Below are positions 35,608-45,763 of a stretch of DNA of 64,000 nt, in pieces; positions within the stretch are counted from its first letter, which is position 1, and each line of letters opens with the position of its first letter. Below the pieces are notes generated by a model, which searched no databases, was not told the origin of the DNA, and saw nothing but the letters and a program-made list of their open reading frames with translations. The DNA is taken from assembly GCF_014892575.1 (NCBI RefSeq), contig NZ_JADBGI010000011.1:124293-188292 (forward strand). Direction: 5' to 3'. Source of the stretch: Nocardiopsis coralli. Its GTDB lineage: Bacteria; Actinomycetota; Actinomycetes; Streptosporangiales; Streptosporangiaceae. A program made the position numbers and the translations under genes.

Positions 35608-36060
35608 CTTTTTACGGCCTCGCAAGCTCGGCCGGGGCTGCGGGCGTCGGAAGCCGGGATGCTTCGGCCTCGTCTGCGCCTGGCGCGCGTTCCTCGCTCT
35701 CGGCTTGACTCGTCCTGCTGCGACCCGGCACGCCCTTCGCGCTTTTTACGGCGTGGCAGGCTCGGCCGGGGCTGCGGGCGGTGGAAGCCGGGATGCTTCG
35801 GCCTCGTCTGCGCCTGGCGCGCGTTCCTCGCTCTCGGCTTGACTCGTCCTGCAGCGACCCGGCACGCCCTTCGCGCTTTTTACGGCTTGGCAGGCTCGGC
35901 CGGGGCTGCGGGCGTCGGAAGCCGGGATGCTTCGGCCTCGTCTGCGCCTGGCGCTCGTTCCTCGCTCTCGGCTTGACTCGTCCTGCAGCGACCCGGCACG
36001 CCCTTCGCGCTTTTTACGGCTTGGCAGGCTCGGCCGGGGCTACGGGCGTCGGAAGCCCGT
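35608..36060. repeat. 134-bp tandem repeat array, three full units plus a partial fourth
   Basis: The unit beginning CTTTTTACGGC recurs at 35608, 35742, 35876 and 36010, an exact 134-base period. Three complete copies differ at only a few positions. The fourth stops after about 50 bases, where it joins a large hairpin at 36034-36076. The period is not a multiple of three, so the array does not encode a repeated protein, although long open frames cross it. It fills the gap between the end of kgd and the start of the DUF6104 gene. Confidence 0.92.
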
Positions 36061-36076
36061 GCGCCCGTAGCCCCGG
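36034..36076. terminator. 15-bp hairpin just after kgd
   Basis: CCGGGGCTACGGGCG (36034-36048) and CGCCCGTAGCCCCGG (36062-36076) are perfect reverse complements with a 13-base loop, ten bases beyond the kgd stop on the minus strand. It probably ends the kgd transcript. It is built partly from repeat-unit sequence. Confidence 0.75.
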
Positions 36077-36085
36077 CGGGAGCAC

Positions 36086-39000
36086 TTACTCGGCGGGCGG
36101 GAACACCGTGTCCACCAGGGCCCGCTGCTCGGCCTCGTGCCGCTTGGCCGAACCGGCGGCCGGCGACGAGGAGGCCGGACGCGAGATCCGGGTGAACGGA
36201 CGGTCGAGCTGCTCGGAGAAGACCAGCGCGACGAAGGGCCAAGGACCCATGTTCGCCGGCTCCTCCTGCACCCACAGGACCTCGCCCGCGTTCGGGAAGG
36301 ACTTGAGCTGCTCGCGGATCTCCTCGATCGGCAGCGGGTAGAGGCGCTCGGCGCGGATGATCGCCGTGTGCTTGTCCCCGCTGGCCTTCCGGGCCGCGTC
36401 CAGGTCGTAGTAGATCTTGCCCGAGCACAGCACGACGCGGCGGACCTGGTCCGGCTCGATCGAGTCGTCGCCGATCAGCGGCTCGAAGTGGCCGTCGGTG
36501 AAGTCGGCGGCGGCCGAGACGGCGGCCTTGTTGCGCAGCAGCGACTTGGGCGTGAACACCACGAGCGGGCGCTCCAGCGGCGACTTGGCCTGCCAACGCA
36601 GCAGGTGGAAGTAGCTCGCCGGGTTGCTCGGGTTGGCCACCGTCATGTTCTCCTGAGCGCACTGCTGCAGGAACCGCTCGATGCGGGCCGACGAGTGGTC
36701 CGGGCCCTGGCCCTCGTAGCCGTGCGGCAGCAGCAGGGTCACGCTGGAGCGCTGGCCCCACTTCTGCTCACCGGCGCTGATGTACTCGTCGATGATGGTC
36801 TGGGCGCCGTTGACGAAGTCGCCGAACTGCGCCTCCCACATGACCAGCGACTCGGGCCGGGTCAGGGAGTAGCCGTACTCGAAGCCCAGCGCCGCGTACT
36901 CGCTCAGCAGCGAGTCGTGCACGTGGAACTTCGTGGTGCCGTTGTCGAACTGCTTGAGCGGCGTGTAGGCCTCGCCGGTCTCGCGGTCCATGATCGTGGC
37001 GTGGCGCTGGGTGAACGTACCGCGGCGGCTGTCCTGACCGATCAGGCGCACCGGGTGGTCGTCCAGCAGCAGCGAACCGAAGGCCAACAGCTCACCGGTG
37101 GCCCAGTCGATGGTGTCCTTCTCGACCATCTGGGCGCGGCGCGTGAGCTGCGGGGCCAGACGCGGGTGCGCCGTGAAGCCCTCGGGCAGGCTGACCTGCG
37201 TGTCGATGATCCGCTTGACGGTCTCGTCGCTGATCGCGGTGTCGACCTTGGTGTGGTCGAGGTGCGACTCGGTGAAGACCTCGGGACGCACGACCGAACC
37301 GGGCTCGACCGGCTTCTTCTCGACCTCGCGGGTCTCGGTGAAGGCGCGCTCGAGCTCGTTCTGGAAGTCGCGCAGGGCCTGCTCGGCCTCTTCCATCGTG
37401 ATGTCGCCGCGACCGACGAGGGCCTCGGTGTACAGCTTGCGCGTGGAGCGCTTGCTGTCGATGACGTCGTACATCAGCGGCTGGGTGAAGGCCGGGTTGT
37501 CGCCCTCGTTGTGACCGCGGCGGCGGTAGCACACCAGGTCGATCACGACGTCCTTCTTGAACGCCTGACGGTAGGCGAAGGCCAGCTCGGCGACGCGGAC
37601 CACGGCCTCGGGGTCGTCCCCGTTGACGTGGAAGATCGGCGCCTGGACCATCCGCGCCACGTCCGTGGCGTAGACGCTGGAACGGCTGTCGTTCGGCGAC
37701 GTGGTGAAGCCGACCTGGTTGTTCAGGACGACGTGCACCGTGCCGCCGGTGCGGTAACCGCGCAGCTGGGACAGGTTGAGCGTCTCGGCGACCACACCCT
37801 GGCCGGCGAAGGCCGCGTCACCGTGGATGAGCAGCGGCAGCACGGTGAAGCCGTGCGGGCCCTTGTCGAGCACGTCCTGCTTGGCGCGGACGATGCCCTC
37901 CAGGACCGGGTTGACCGTCTCCAGGTGGGAGGGGTTGGCGGCGAGCTCGATGTCGATCTTCTCGCCGTCGTGGGTCTCGAAGACGCCCTCGGTGCCCAGG
38001 TGGTACTTGACGTCACCGGAGCCGTGCGAGCTCCGCGGGTCGAGGTTGCCCTCGAACTCCCCGAAGATCTGCCCGTAGGACTTGCCGCAGATGTTGGCCA
38101 GCACGTTGAGGCGGCCGCGGTGGGCCATGCCGATGATGGCCTCGTCCAGACCGGCCTTGGCGGCCTTGGTGATCACGCCGTCCAGCAGCGGGATCAGGGA
38201 TTCGCCGCCCTCGAGGGAGAAGCGCTTCTGACCCACGTACTTGGTCTGCAGGAAGGTCTCGAACGCCTCGGCGTTGTTGAGCCGGTGCAGGATGCGCAGC
38301 TGCTCGTCGCGGTCGAGCTTCTCGTGCTCACGCTCGACGTGCGACTGGATCCACTCGCGCTCCTCCGGGCTCTGGATGTGCATGTACTCGATACCCACCG
38401 TGCGGCAGTAGGTGTCGCGCAGCACTCCGAGCACGTCGCGGAGCTTCATGACCTGCTTGCCGCCGAAGCCCCCGGTGGGGAACTCGCGGTCGAGGTCCCA
38501 CAGCGTCAGCCCGTGCTCGAGCACGTCGAGGTCGGGGTGCTTGCGCTGCTCGTGCTCCAGCGGGTTGGTGTCGGCCATGAGGTGGCCGCGCACACGGTAG
38601 GCGTGGATCAGCTCCTGGACCCGGGTGGTCTTGTCGAGCTGGGTGGCCGGGTTGACGTGGATGTCCTGCACCCAGCGGACCGGCTCGTAGGGGATCCTCA
38701 GGGACTTGAAGATCTCGTCGTAGAAGCCGTCCTCGCCCAGCAGCAGCTGGTGGATACGGCGCAGGAACTCACCCGACTGCGCACCCTGGATGATGCGGTG
38801 GTCGTAGGTGGAGGTCAGCGTCATGACCTTGCTGATGCCGAGCTCGCTCAGGGTGTCCTGGGACGCGCCCTGGAACTCGGCGGGGTACTCCATGGCCCCG
38901 ACGCCGAGGATGGTGCCCTGGCCGGGCATCAGGCGCGGCACGGAGTGCACGGTGCCGATGCCGCCGGGGTTGGTGAGGCTGATCGTGGTGCCCTGGAAGT

Positions 39001-39712
39001 CCGGCACGCCCAGCTTGTTGTTGCGGGCCTTGCGGACCAGGTCCTCGTAGCCGCTCCAGAAGTCCGCGAAGTCCATCTCGTCGGCGGCCTTGATGGAGGG
39101 CACGACCAGCTGACGGGTTCCGTCGCCCTTCTGCAGGTCGATGGCCAGGCCGAAGTTGACGTGCTCGGGCTTGGCAACGCCCGGCTTGCCGTCGACCTCG
39201 ACGTAGGAGTAGTTCATCTCCGGCATGGCCGCGAGGGCCTTGGTCATCGCGTAGCCGATGATGTGCGTGAAGGAGACCTTCCCGCCTCGGGCACGCCGGA
39301 GGTGGTTGTTGATGACGATGCGGTTGTCGAACATGAGCTTGACCGGGACCGCGCGCACGCTGGTCGCGGTCGGCAGCTCGAGACTGGACTCCATGTTGGT
39401 GGCCGTGCGCGCCGGAGCGCCGCGCAGGCGCTCGCGCTTCACGCCGTCCTCGTCGCCCGAGGAGGCAGGGGCCTTGTCCTTGGTGTCCTTCTTCGGCGCG
39501 GGGCTCTTGGCGGGGGCCTTGTTCTCGTTCTGCGTCTTCGCAGCACCCCCACTCTTCGAACCGGCCGACTCCGCGGGCTTGTAGTCCGCGAAGAAGTTCC
39601 ACCAGGCCTTGTCAACGGAGTTCCGGTCGTTCAGGTACTTCTGATAAAGCTCCTCGACCAACCACTCGTTCGGGCCGAAATCTGTCAGGGGTTGAGACGC
39701 CTGAGACGACAC
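36086..39712 (-). CDS. kgd: Multifunctional 2-oxoglutarate decarboxylase/dehydrogenase (Kgd/OdhA type)
   Basis: 1208 residues, the normal length for the actinobacterial fusion enzyme. An N-terminal segment of about 45 residues ([14 protein letters not shown]) is followed by a Pro/Ala/Lys linker, an E2-type acyltransferase domain at about 115-340 (ending [15 protein letters not shown]), then a complete thiamine-diphosphate E1 domain ([68 protein letters not shown]). It feeds the tricarboxylic acid cycle and works with a separate E2/E3. FHA-type GarA/OdhI inhibition is known for relatives. GTG 39712 lacks a clear ribosome site, so a leaderless transcript is possible. Confidence 0.97.
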   Translation of the reverse strand: MSSQASQPLTDFGPNEWLVEELYQKYLNDRNSVDKAWWNFFADYKPAESAGSKSGGAAKTQNENKAPAKSPAPKKDTKDKAPASSGDEDGVKRERLRGAPARTATNMESSLELPTATSVRAVPVKLMFDNRIVINNHLRRARGGKVSFTHIIGYAMTKALAAMPEMNYSYVEVDGKPGVAKPEHVNFGLAIDLQKGDGTRQLVVPSIKAADEMDFADFWSGYEDLVRKARNNKLGVPDFQGTTISLTNPGGIGTVHSVPRLMPGQGTILGVGAMEYPAEFQGASQDTLSELGISKVMTLTSTYDHRIIQGAQSGEFLRRIHQLLLGEDGFYDEIFKSLRIPYEPVRWVQDIHVNPATQLDKTTRVQELIHAYRVRGHLMADTNPLEHEQRKHPDLDVLEHGLTLWDLDREFPTGGFGGKQVMKLRDVLGVLRDTYCRTVGIEYMHIQSPEEREWIQSHVEREHEKLDRDEQLRILHRLNNAEAFETFLQTKYVGQKRFSLEGGESLIPLLDGVITKAAKAGLDEAIIGMAHRGRLNVLANICGKSYGQIFGEFEGNLDPRSSHGSGDVKYHLGTEGVFETHDGEKIDIELAANPSHLETVNPVLEGIVRAKQDVLDKGPHGFTVLPLLIHGDAAFAGQGVVAETLNLSQLRGYRTGGTVHVVLNNQVGFTTSPNDSRSSVYATDVARMVQAPIFHVNGDDPEAVVRVAELAFAYRQAFKKDVVIDLVCYRRRGHNEGDNPAFTQPLMYDVIDSKRSTRKLYTEALVGRGDITMEEAEQALRDFQNELERAFTETREVEKKPVEPGSVVRPEVFTESHLDHTKVDTAISDETVKRIIDTQVSLPEGFTAHPRLAPQLTRRAQMVEKDTIDWATGELLAFGSLLLDDHPVRLIGQDSRRGTFTQRHATIMDRETGEAYTPLKQFDNGTTKFHVHDSLLSEYAALGFEYGYSLTRPESLVMWEAQFGDFVNGAQTIIDEYISAGEQKWGQRSSVTLLLPHGYEGQGPDHSSARIERFLQQCAQENMTVANPSNPASYFHLLRWQAKSPLERPLVVFTPKSLLRNKAAVSAAADFTDGHFEPLIGDDSIEPDQVRRVVLCSGKIYYDLDAARKASGDKHTAIIRAERLYPLPIEEIREQLKSFPNAGEVLWVQEEPANMGPWPFVALVFSEQLDRPFTRISRPASSSPAAGSAKRHEAEQRALVDTVFPPAE

Positions 39713-40240
39713 GGCGGAGATCGCCCACTTCCGCAGCTCGCTTGTGAATGTGAATGACGACGGGTGGCTGTCTGGCCGGCCGGGCTCAGAACGCAGGGTT
39801 GTCCCCGCACCGGCGGGGAGTCATCCGACCTGGCCAGCACTCGTCGGATACCAGGCTACTTGTACCTGCCTCCCCCACGGGAACGCGGCCGGTGGGAAAA
39901 CTGGGAGATAGGCAACAATCTTTCACACGGCTATGTACGGAGTGCGAGTGCACGTGTACTCTGCGCCGATCGTTTGACCCTTTTGTCGGGTTTTTCGGAT
40001 GTGCAATCGTGTGAAGACTGTGTCCGTGTTCGGCCAGTCGGGGTGTGTGGGGTTACACCGTTCTCTGTTCCGTGCACGTGCAGCAACCGTCGGTCCGGGC
40101 TGGAAGGCAGTGGCGAAACACCGGCCGTGTGCCCCGAACCCGTACGAATGTGTGTGCTCTGCCGGGTTTACCCACGCCGCGGCGGGCCACCTGCCTACGA
40201 TCGCGGTACGAACACCGTAAGTGAACGGGTGGGGAGGCCC
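39713..40240. other. Divergent promoter region, kgd and BlaI-type regulator
   Basis: About 530 bases without a supportable gene. It is less GC-rich than its neighbours. TACGAT at 40196-40201 is a likely -10 for the + strand regulator. TTGACC at 39974-39979 is a possible -35 without a good -10. The first 45 bases contain a GTGAAT GTGAAT duplication near kgd. The near-symmetrical GGTACGAACACCGTA at 40205-40219 could be an operator for the regulator. Confidence 0.45.
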
Positions 40241-40615
40241 ATGCGCGGGCTCGGGGAACTCGAAGCAGCCATCATGGACGCGCTGTGGCGTGCGGAGGGG
40301 CCGATGTCGGTGCGCCAGGTGCGCGAGACCATGGTCTACGACCGCGACATCGCCTACACGACCGTCATGACCGTCGCCAACATCCTCTTCCACAAGGGCC
40401 TGCTCGACCGGGAGAAGGCCGGCCGCGCCTGGCTGTACTGGACCCGGGAGACCCACGCCGAGTACACCGCCCGCGTCATGGACGAGGTGCTCAGTACCGG
40501 CCCCGACCCCGGCGCGACCCTGCGCAGTTTCGTGGAGCGCCTCAGCGACGAGGACATGGTGCGCTGCCAGCGTGTGATCGGCCAGATCCGCGACCGCCGC
40601 GGCATCCCCGGTTGA
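40241..40615 (+). CDS. BlaI/MecI/CopY-family transcriptional regulator
   Basis: 124 residues. It has a winged-helix opening (LGELEAAIMDALWRAEGPMSVRQVRETM, YTTVMTVANILFHKGLLDREKAGRAWLYW) and a C-terminal dimerisation helix (LRSFVERLSDEDMVRCQRVIGQ). BlaI-type repressors control beta-lactamase, copper or respiratory genes and are cut by BlaR-type proteases; no such protease gene is in the window. ATG 40241 has GGGGAGG upstream. It converges on the MFS exporter gene with only three bases between the stops. Confidence 0.9.
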   Translation: MRGLGELEAAIMDALWRAEGPMSVRQVRETMVYDRDIAYTTVMTVANILFHKGLLDREKAGRAWLYWTRETHAEYTARVMDEVLSTGPDPGATLRSFVERLSDEDMVRCQRVIGQIRDRRGIPG

Positions 40616-40618
40616 CTC

Positions 40619-41845
40619 TCACCCCCGCCGCCGGAGCCCGCGCACGCTCGGCACGGCCACCGCCGCCAACGTGGCCAGCAGCGTCGCCGACGCCACCAGC
40701 GCCAGCGCCCGCCCGGGGCCCGCGGCCTCCGCCACCGGACCGATCGCGATCTGGCCCACCGGCATCGCCACGAACGACCCGAGCGCGTCGTAGGAGTAGA
40801 CCCGCGACAGGCGTTCCTGCGGCACGTTCTCCTGCACCGACACCTCCCAGGCCACGGTGAACTGCTCGACCGCCACCCCGCCCACGAACATCGCCGCGAA
40901 CAGCAGCGGCAGCGGCGACGGACCCATGAGGGCGAAGAACGGAACCGTCTGCACCGTCACCAGCGCCGTCCCGTACAGCAGGGCCCGGTGCGGTTGCCAC
41001 CGGGCCGCCAGGACCCCTCCGATCAGCAGGCCGACGCTGTTGGCCGCCATCAGCAGGCCCCACGCCGTCCGGCCGAACGTCTCGTCGGCGATGCCCGGCC
41101 CCAGCACGGTCGTGGCCGCCGCCCACCCGGCGTTGACCACCATGAACTGGAGCACGATCACCCACACCCAGGTCCGGGCGGTGAACTCGCTCCACCCCTC
41201 CCGCAGGTCGGTGAGCACGCCCCGGGGGCCGGACGGGCGGTTGTGGTCGGGCACCCTCAGCAAGAAGAAGGCCGCGCCCGCCGCCGCGAACATCACGGCG
41301 TCCACCGCGATGGCCCACCCCGGGCCGGCCAGACCGACCACGACCCCGCCGGCGGACATCCCCGAGAGCATGCCCCCGTGCTTGACGATCCCGATCAGCG
41401 CGTTGGCCTGCCGCAACAGGCGGTACGGGACGGTCTGCGGGGTCAGGGCGGCCGAGGCCGGCAGGTTCGCCGCGGCGGCCGCCCCGTTGACCAGGCTCAG
41501 CGCCACCATCAACGGCAAGGACGCGGTCCCCGTGAGCAGCGCGAGGGCCAGTAGACCCTGCGATCCCGCCGCGAGCGCGCACGCGCCCCGCAGCACCAGT
41601 GCACGCGGGAGGCGGTCGGCGATCACCCCTCCCAGCAGCAACAGGGACACGTTGGCGATCGAGCGAGCCCCGACCACCAGGCCGACCTGTGCCAGCGACC
41701 CGGTGACGTCCAGGACCGCGAAGGCCAGTGCCACCCCCGCCATCCCGTTGCCGAAGAGCATGAGGCCCCGACCGAGTGCGAGCGCGCGGAACGGGCCGTA
41801 CGAGAGAGGTGCGGTGATCCCCGGGCCGCCGAGAGCCTGTGCCAT
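40619..41845 (-). CDS. MFS transporter
   Basis: About 408 residues with twelve predicted helices and the MFS loop GGVIADRLPRALVLRG between helices 2 and 3. It resembles the MFS_3/enterobactin-exporter type common in actinomycetes, probably a drug or metabolite exporter. ATG 41845 is preferred over GTG 41851 because AAGGGG is then five bases away. It converges on the BlaI-type gene, so common control is not obvious. Confidence 0.88.
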   Translation of the reverse strand: MAQALGGPGITAPLSYGPFRALALGRGLMLFGNGMAGVALAFAVLDVTGSLAQVGLVVGARSIANVSLLLLGGVIADRLPRALVLRGACALAAGSQGLLALALLTGTASLPLMVALSLVNGAAAAANLPASAALTPQTVPYRLLRQANALIGIVKHGGMLSGMSAGGVVVGLAGPGWAIAVDAVMFAAAGAAFFLLRVPDHNRPSGPRGVLTDLREGWSEFTARTWVWVIVLQFMVVNAGWAAATTVLGPGIADETFGRTAWGLLMAANSVGLLIGGVLAARWQPHRALLYGTALVTVQTVPFFALMGPSPLPLLFAAMFVGGVAVEQFTVAWEVSVQENVPQERLSRVYSYDALGSFVAMPVGQIAIGPVAEAAGPGRALALVASATLLATLAAVAVPSVRGLRRRG

Positions 41846-41931
41846 CCCCACCCCTTCCGCCGACCGGGGGCACGATGCCGTGCGGCCCCTCGCCCGTCAA
41901 AGGGTTTTCCCGCGTCCGGCGGCCCGTGCGG

Positions 41932-43011
41932 TCAGGTGAGGATCCAGCTCCGGCCCTCGGCGGCGAGCTTCTCCACGAGGGTGGCGCTGTCGTGCTCCTT
42001 GGCGAAAAGGTGCTCGGGGCGGGTGATGGGCACCGCCCACAACCAGTGCACCGGGTCGCCCTGGAAGCTCAGCCCCGACAGGTCCGGCGGGGGCGGACCC
42101 CCGGACAGCGGGGTGGGGCCGGACAGCAGCAGGACCGCGCCGGCGCCGCCCCGCATCGCGCGGTCCTCGGCGTTGTCCAGCCACTTCACCGTGTGCCCGT
42201 GCCCGAACCACGTCACCGCACGCCAGGGGAAGGCGCCGATCCACCGGAAGATCCGCGCCGCCTGGTGCGCCGGCATCGTCGTGGCCAGCGCCAGCTCCAC
42301 GCGCGCGTACGCGGAGGTGTCGGCCATGTACCGGTCCAGGGTGGGCATCCTCTGGCCGCACATGCCGACCGTCGACAGGATCGTGTACGGACGCTCGGCC
42401 GTGGCGGGCCGCTCCGAGACCCGCAACAGCGGCGGATGCCCGTCCGAGACGTCCCAGTAGTGGCCGGGGTCCCCCACCGTGCGGTTCAGGTGGCTCAGCA
42501 CCGTGCGCTGCACACTCCGCCAGGCCCCCGAGGCGCGGCGCCAGTCCCAGTAGGCCTCGGCGTGCACGACCCGGGGCCACAGCTGCTCGCGTACGGAGTC
42601 CAGCTCCCACGCGTACGGGCTCCGGCCGATCGCCTCACGCGCGTACCCGGGCAGCCCGCTGTCGGCCTCCGCCCAGCCGGGGATGACCGCGAGCAGGCCC
42701 TCCTCGTCGACCAGCGCCACCCCGTCGCCCTCCTCGAACCACACCGCGCGCAGGCACGACGGGTCGAAACGGGGACGTCCCGGAGGGTGCTTGGTGTGGG
42801 CCTCGGGCATGAGCGGCGCCCGGCCCTCGAAGAGACCGCCGGACTCGTCGACCACGGGCGCCACCTCGTGGTTGGCCAGCCACACGGGCACGCGGATGCG
42901 CCCGCGCGCGTCCAGGAGATAGGCGGCGGTGGTGTGGGAATCGCACTCCACGACGACTCTGCGGCTCTGGTAGGGGCTGACCTCGTCGAGAAGGACGTCG
43001 ATCCCTGTCAC
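41932..43011 (-). CDS. SUFU (Suppressor of fused)-domain protein
   Basis: About 359 residues, soluble. The first half (VVVECDSHTTAAYLLDARGRI and similar) is unassigned. The C-terminal 190 residues match the bacterial SUFU-like pattern: a strand with LSTVGMCGQRMPT, YARVELALATTMP, the tryptophan-rich FRWIGAFPWRAVTWFGHGHTV, then PLSG, and an ending WLWAVPITRPEHLFAKEHDSA. Bacterial SUFU proteins are often associated with immunity or toxin neighbourhoods, but no toxin is encoded here. GTG 43011 has GGGAGG upstream. The function is unknown. Confidence 0.7.
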   Translation of the reverse strand: MTGIDVLLDEVSPYQSRRVVVECDSHTTAAYLLDARGRIRVPVWLANHEVAPVVDESGGLFEGRAPLMPEAHTKHPPGRPRFDPSCLRAVWFEEGDGVALVDEEGLLAVIPGWAEADSGLPGYAREAIGRSPYAWELDSVREQLWPRVVHAEAYWDWRRASGAWRSVQRTVLSHLNRTVGDPGHYWDVSDGHPPLLRVSERPATAERPYTILSTVGMCGQRMPTLDRYMADTSAYARVELALATTMPAHQAARIFRWIGAFPWRAVTWFGHGHTVKWLDNAEDRAMRGGAGAVLLLSGPTPLSGGPPPPDLSGLSFQGDPVHWLWAVPITRPEHLFAKEHDSATLVEKLAAEGRSWILT

Positions 43012-43140
43012 CGGCCCTCCCACGTGCCGCTCCCGTGTTGTCCGACCAACGGCGACGAAACCCCGGCGGGTGTCGTCCGCGCAGTGCGTAGAATCGACGG
43101 TAGTGCCCTGACAGGCGGAGCCGTACTGCGGCCGCGTATA

Positions 43141-43155
43141 GGTCGTATAACGACC
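43141..43155. repeat. Small dyad GGTCGT-ATA-ACGACC before rlmN
   Basis: Perfect 6-bp arms around ATA in the divergent gap between the SUFU gene and rlmN (43012-43214). A TAGAAT at 43089-43094 could be the rlmN -10, placing the dyad in its leader. Nothing else is visible in the gap. Confidence 0.5.
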
Positions 43156-43214
43156 AGAACCGCCGCCGCTTCGCGCCGGGCCCCGACCATCGACTCCACG
43201 TCCTACGGATTCCT

Positions 43215-44312
43215 ATGCCCGCCGAGCTCAACTTCGTCGCCCCTCGCCGTGCCAAGCCGCCCCGGCACCTGGCCGACCTCAGCCCCGACGAGCGGGCCGA
43301 GATCGTCCGTGACCTGGGAGAGAAGCCCTTCCGCGCCAAACAGCTCGCCAAGCACTACTTCGGCGGTCTCGAGTCCGACACCGAGCAGATGACCGACCTG
43401 CCCGCGGGTTCGCGCGAGGCTCTCGGCGAGGCACTGCTGCCGACCCTGCTCACGCCGGTCCGGCACGTGACCACCGACAACGGGATGACCCGCAAGACGC
43501 TGTGGAAGGCGTTCGACGGTGTGATGTTCGAGTCGGTGCTCATGCGCTACCCCGACCGCGTCACCCTGTGCATCTCGTCGCAGGCCGGGTGCGGCATGAA
43601 CTGCCCGTTCTGCGCCACCGGCCAGGCCGGGCTCACCCGCAACCTCTCCACCGGCGAGATCGTCGACCAGGTCGTCTCCAGCGCCCGCGACCTCGCCCGC
43701 GGCGACGTCGCCGGCGGCCCGGGCCGCATCAGCAACATCGTGTTCATGGGCATGGGCGAGCCCCTGGCCAACTACAAGCGTGTGCTGCAGACCGTGCGCC
43801 GCATGACCGACCCGGTCCCCGAGGGCATGGGCATCTCGCAGCGCGGCGTGACCGTGTCCACCGTGGGCCTGGTCCCGGCCATCAACAAGCTCATCGACGA
43901 GAAGATGCAGGTCCGCCTCGCGATCTCCCTGCACGCCCCCGACGACGAGCTGCGTGACGAGCTGGTCCCGGTCAACAACCGGTGGAAGGTCGACGAGGTC
44001 CTCGACTCCGCCTGGCGCTACGCCGGCATGACCGGCCGCCGGGTGTCCATCGAGTACGCGCTCATCAAGGACATCAACGACCAGGCCTGGCGCGCCGACA
44101 TGCTCGGAAAGCTCCTCAAGGGCCACCTGGTGCACGTCAACCTCATCCCGCTCAACCCCACACCGGGTTCGAAGTGGACGGCCTCGCGCCCCGAGGACGA
44201 GGCGGAGTTCGTGCGGCGCCTGAAGTCGCACGGGGTCTCGGTCACCATCCGCGACACCCGCGGCCAGGAGATCGACGGCGCCTGCGGACAGCTCGCCGCC
44301 GCCGAGGACTGA
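43215..44312 (+). CDS. rlmN: 23S rRNA/tRNA adenine-C2 methyltransferase RlmN
   Basis: 365 residues. The radical-SAM cysteines are in [15 protein letters not shown] (CxxxCxxC). The N-terminal helical domain has [28 protein letters not shown] and [14 protein letters not shown] are family blocks, and a late catalytic Cys sits in GACGQL. RlmN methylates A2503 of 23S rRNA and A37 of some tRNAs by a methyl-Cys intermediate. It is followed seven bases later by a small membrane protein gene. Confidence 0.97.
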   Translation: MPAELNFVAPRRAKPPRHLADLSPDERAEIVRDLGEKPFRAKQLAKHYFGGLESDTEQMTDLPAGSREALGEALLPTLLTPVRHVTTDNGMTRKTLWKAFDGVMFESVLMRYPDRVTLCISSQAGCGMNCPFCATGQAGLTRNLSTGEIVDQVVSSARDLARGDVAGGPGRISNIVFMGMGEPLANYKRVLQTVRRMTDPVPEGMGISQRGVTVSTVGLVPAINKLIDEKMQVRLAISLHAPDDELRDELVPVNNRWKVDEVLDSAWRYAGMTGRRVSIEYALIKDINDQAWRADMLGKLLKGHLVHVNLIPLNPTPGSKWTASRPEDEAEFVRRLKSHGVSVTIRDTRGQEIDGACGQLAAAED

Positions 44313-44319
44313 TCCCGCC

Positions 44320-44793
44320 GTGATCGAGACCGGACTGGCCCTGCTCGTGGCGACGGTGTCCGGTCTGGTCCCGCTCATCAACATCGAGCTGTACCTCGTG
44401 GGCGCCGTCGTCGCCGTGGACGACGGCGCCCTCGTCGCGATGGCGGTGGCCGCGGGTCTGGGGCAGACCCTGGGAAAACTGCCCTACTACTACGTCGGCC
44501 GCGGGTCGCTCGAGATCCCGTGGTTCAAACGGCGGGCGCGCACCCCCGGGAAGTGGACCGCCCGGGCCGAGACCTGGCGGGCCCGCGCCGAGGCCCGCCC
44601 CGTCTGGGGCATGGGCCTGCTCGCGGTGAGCTCCCTGGTGAGCGTGCCGCCGTTCATGGTGGTGTCGGTGCTGGCCGGGGTGGTGCGGATGGGACCGGTC
44701 GCGTTCTGCACCATCACCTTCCTCACCCGCACCGCCCGGTTCCTCGTGGTGGTCCTCGCCCCGGCCTGGGCGCTGTCGGTACTGCCCGCCTGA
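44320..44793 (+). CDS. Small DedA/VTT-like membrane protein
   Basis: 157 residues with four hydrophobic stretches and the loop AAGLGQTLGKLPYYYVGRGS, resembling the SNARE-associated/VTT domain of YqaA-like proteins, which are smaller than full DedA proteins. Such proteins are proposed lipid scramblases or membrane homeostasis factors. GTG 44320 follows the rlmN stop closely, so the pair is probably co-transcribed. It converges on the hydrolase gene. Confidence 0.78.
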   Translation: MIETGLALLVATVSGLVPLINIELYLVGAVVAVDDGALVAMAVAAGLGQTLGKLPYYYVGRGSLEIPWFKRRARTPGKWTARAETWRARAEARPVWGMGLLAVSSLVSVPPFMVVSVLAGVVRMGPVAFCTITFLTRTARFLVVVLAPAWALSVLPA

Positions 44794-44813
44794 ACGGGGC
44801 CGCCCTGCGCCCT

Positions 44814-45665
44814 TCAGAGCACCTCGTCGGCCAGCCGCACGAACGCGTCCACGACCTCAGGACCGTGCACCATCGCCAGGTCGTTGTGCCCGGTGTCCGG
44901 CAGCACGAGCTCCTCGACCAGGTCCGGAGCGGCCTCGGCCACCGCGTGGCTCTGCTCGGCCGGCACCACCGTGTCGCTCTCCCCGATCGCCACGCTCACC
45001 GGAAGGTGCAGGTCGGCCACGGTCGTCCGCACGAGGTAGTCGTCGCGCAGCATCGCCTCGGGCACCACCGGGTAGTGCGACCCCGCCATGTCCGCCAGGG
45101 AACTGAACGGCGACCTGAGGAACAGCCCTGCCGGCGGCTCCTCCACGGCCAGGTTGGTGGCCACGGCCGCGCCCAGGCTCTCGCCCCAGTACAGGATCCG
45201 GTCGCCGTCGTGGCCGCGCTCGCGCAGCAGGTCGAGGCCGGCGCGGGCGTCGGCGGTCAGCCCGGGTTCGGTGGGGTCGCCCTCGTTGCCGCCGAAACCC
45301 CGGTAGTCGAAGACGAGCACGGAGAACCCTTCCTGGGCCAACGCCTGCGCCAGGGGAGCGCGGCTCTCCCGGTTGCCCGCGTTGCCGTTGGTGACCAGGA
45401 CGGCCGCGTCGCGGTCCTGCCCGGCCGCGGGCACGTACCACCCGCCGAGCTCCAGGCCGTCGTCGGTGTGGAGCACGACGTCCTCGGCGCCCTGCACCAC
45501 GTCCCCGGCGGGCGGCGGTTCACCCCCGCTGGGCAGGTAGATGACGGAGCGCTGTCCGCCCCACACCAGGCCGCCCAGCAGCACCGCCGCGCCGCCGAGC
45601 ACGGCCGCGGAGACGATGACGGTGCGCATGCGACGTCGGGGTCGGGAGGTCTCGGGGGAGTCCAT
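44814..45665 (-). CDS. Membrane-anchored alpha/beta hydrolase
   Basis: 283 residues. A single N-terminal helix (about 14-36) anchors an alpha/beta hydrolase domain of the BEM46/YfhR type: VFDYRGFGGNEG, nucleophile Ser in GESLGAAVA (about residue 166), an Asp in GESDTVVPAEQS, and His in DTGHNDLA. The domain probably faces outside. A general esterase or lipase role is inferred. ATG 45665 has AAAGGAG upstream. It stands alone. Confidence 0.9.
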   Translation of the reverse strand: MDSPETSRPRRRMRTVIVSAAVLGGAAVLLGGLVWGGQRSVIYLPSGGEPPPAGDVVQGAEDVVLHTDDGLELGGWYVPAAGQDRDAAVLVTNGNAGNRESRAPLAQALAQEGFSVLVFDYRGFGGNEGDPTEPGLTADARAGLDLLRERGHDGDRILYWGESLGAAVATNLAVEEPPAGLFLRSPFSSLADMAGSHYPVVPEAMLRDDYLVRTTVADLHLPVSVAIGESDTVVPAEQSHAVAEAAPDLVEELVLPDTGHNDLAMVHGPEVVDAFVRLADEVL

Positions 45666-45763
45666 GGGGGATCTCCTTTCCTACGGCGTCCCCGCCACCG
45701 TAAGCGCCCGTGCCCGGGGCCCGGCGGCGGGTGACGGGTGGTCGCCCATCCGCCGGGCGGTCC

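Noticed and set aside
35263-35976. Long open frames crossing the repeat array and the end of the DUF6104 region
   Set aside because: They are produced by the 134-base repeat, whose period is not a codon multiple; they lack ribosome sites and overlap a real gene on the other strand.
36086-39712. kgd as a frameshifted or truncated gene because of an odd start
   Set aside because: All domains are complete and the length is normal; only the ribosome site is weak.
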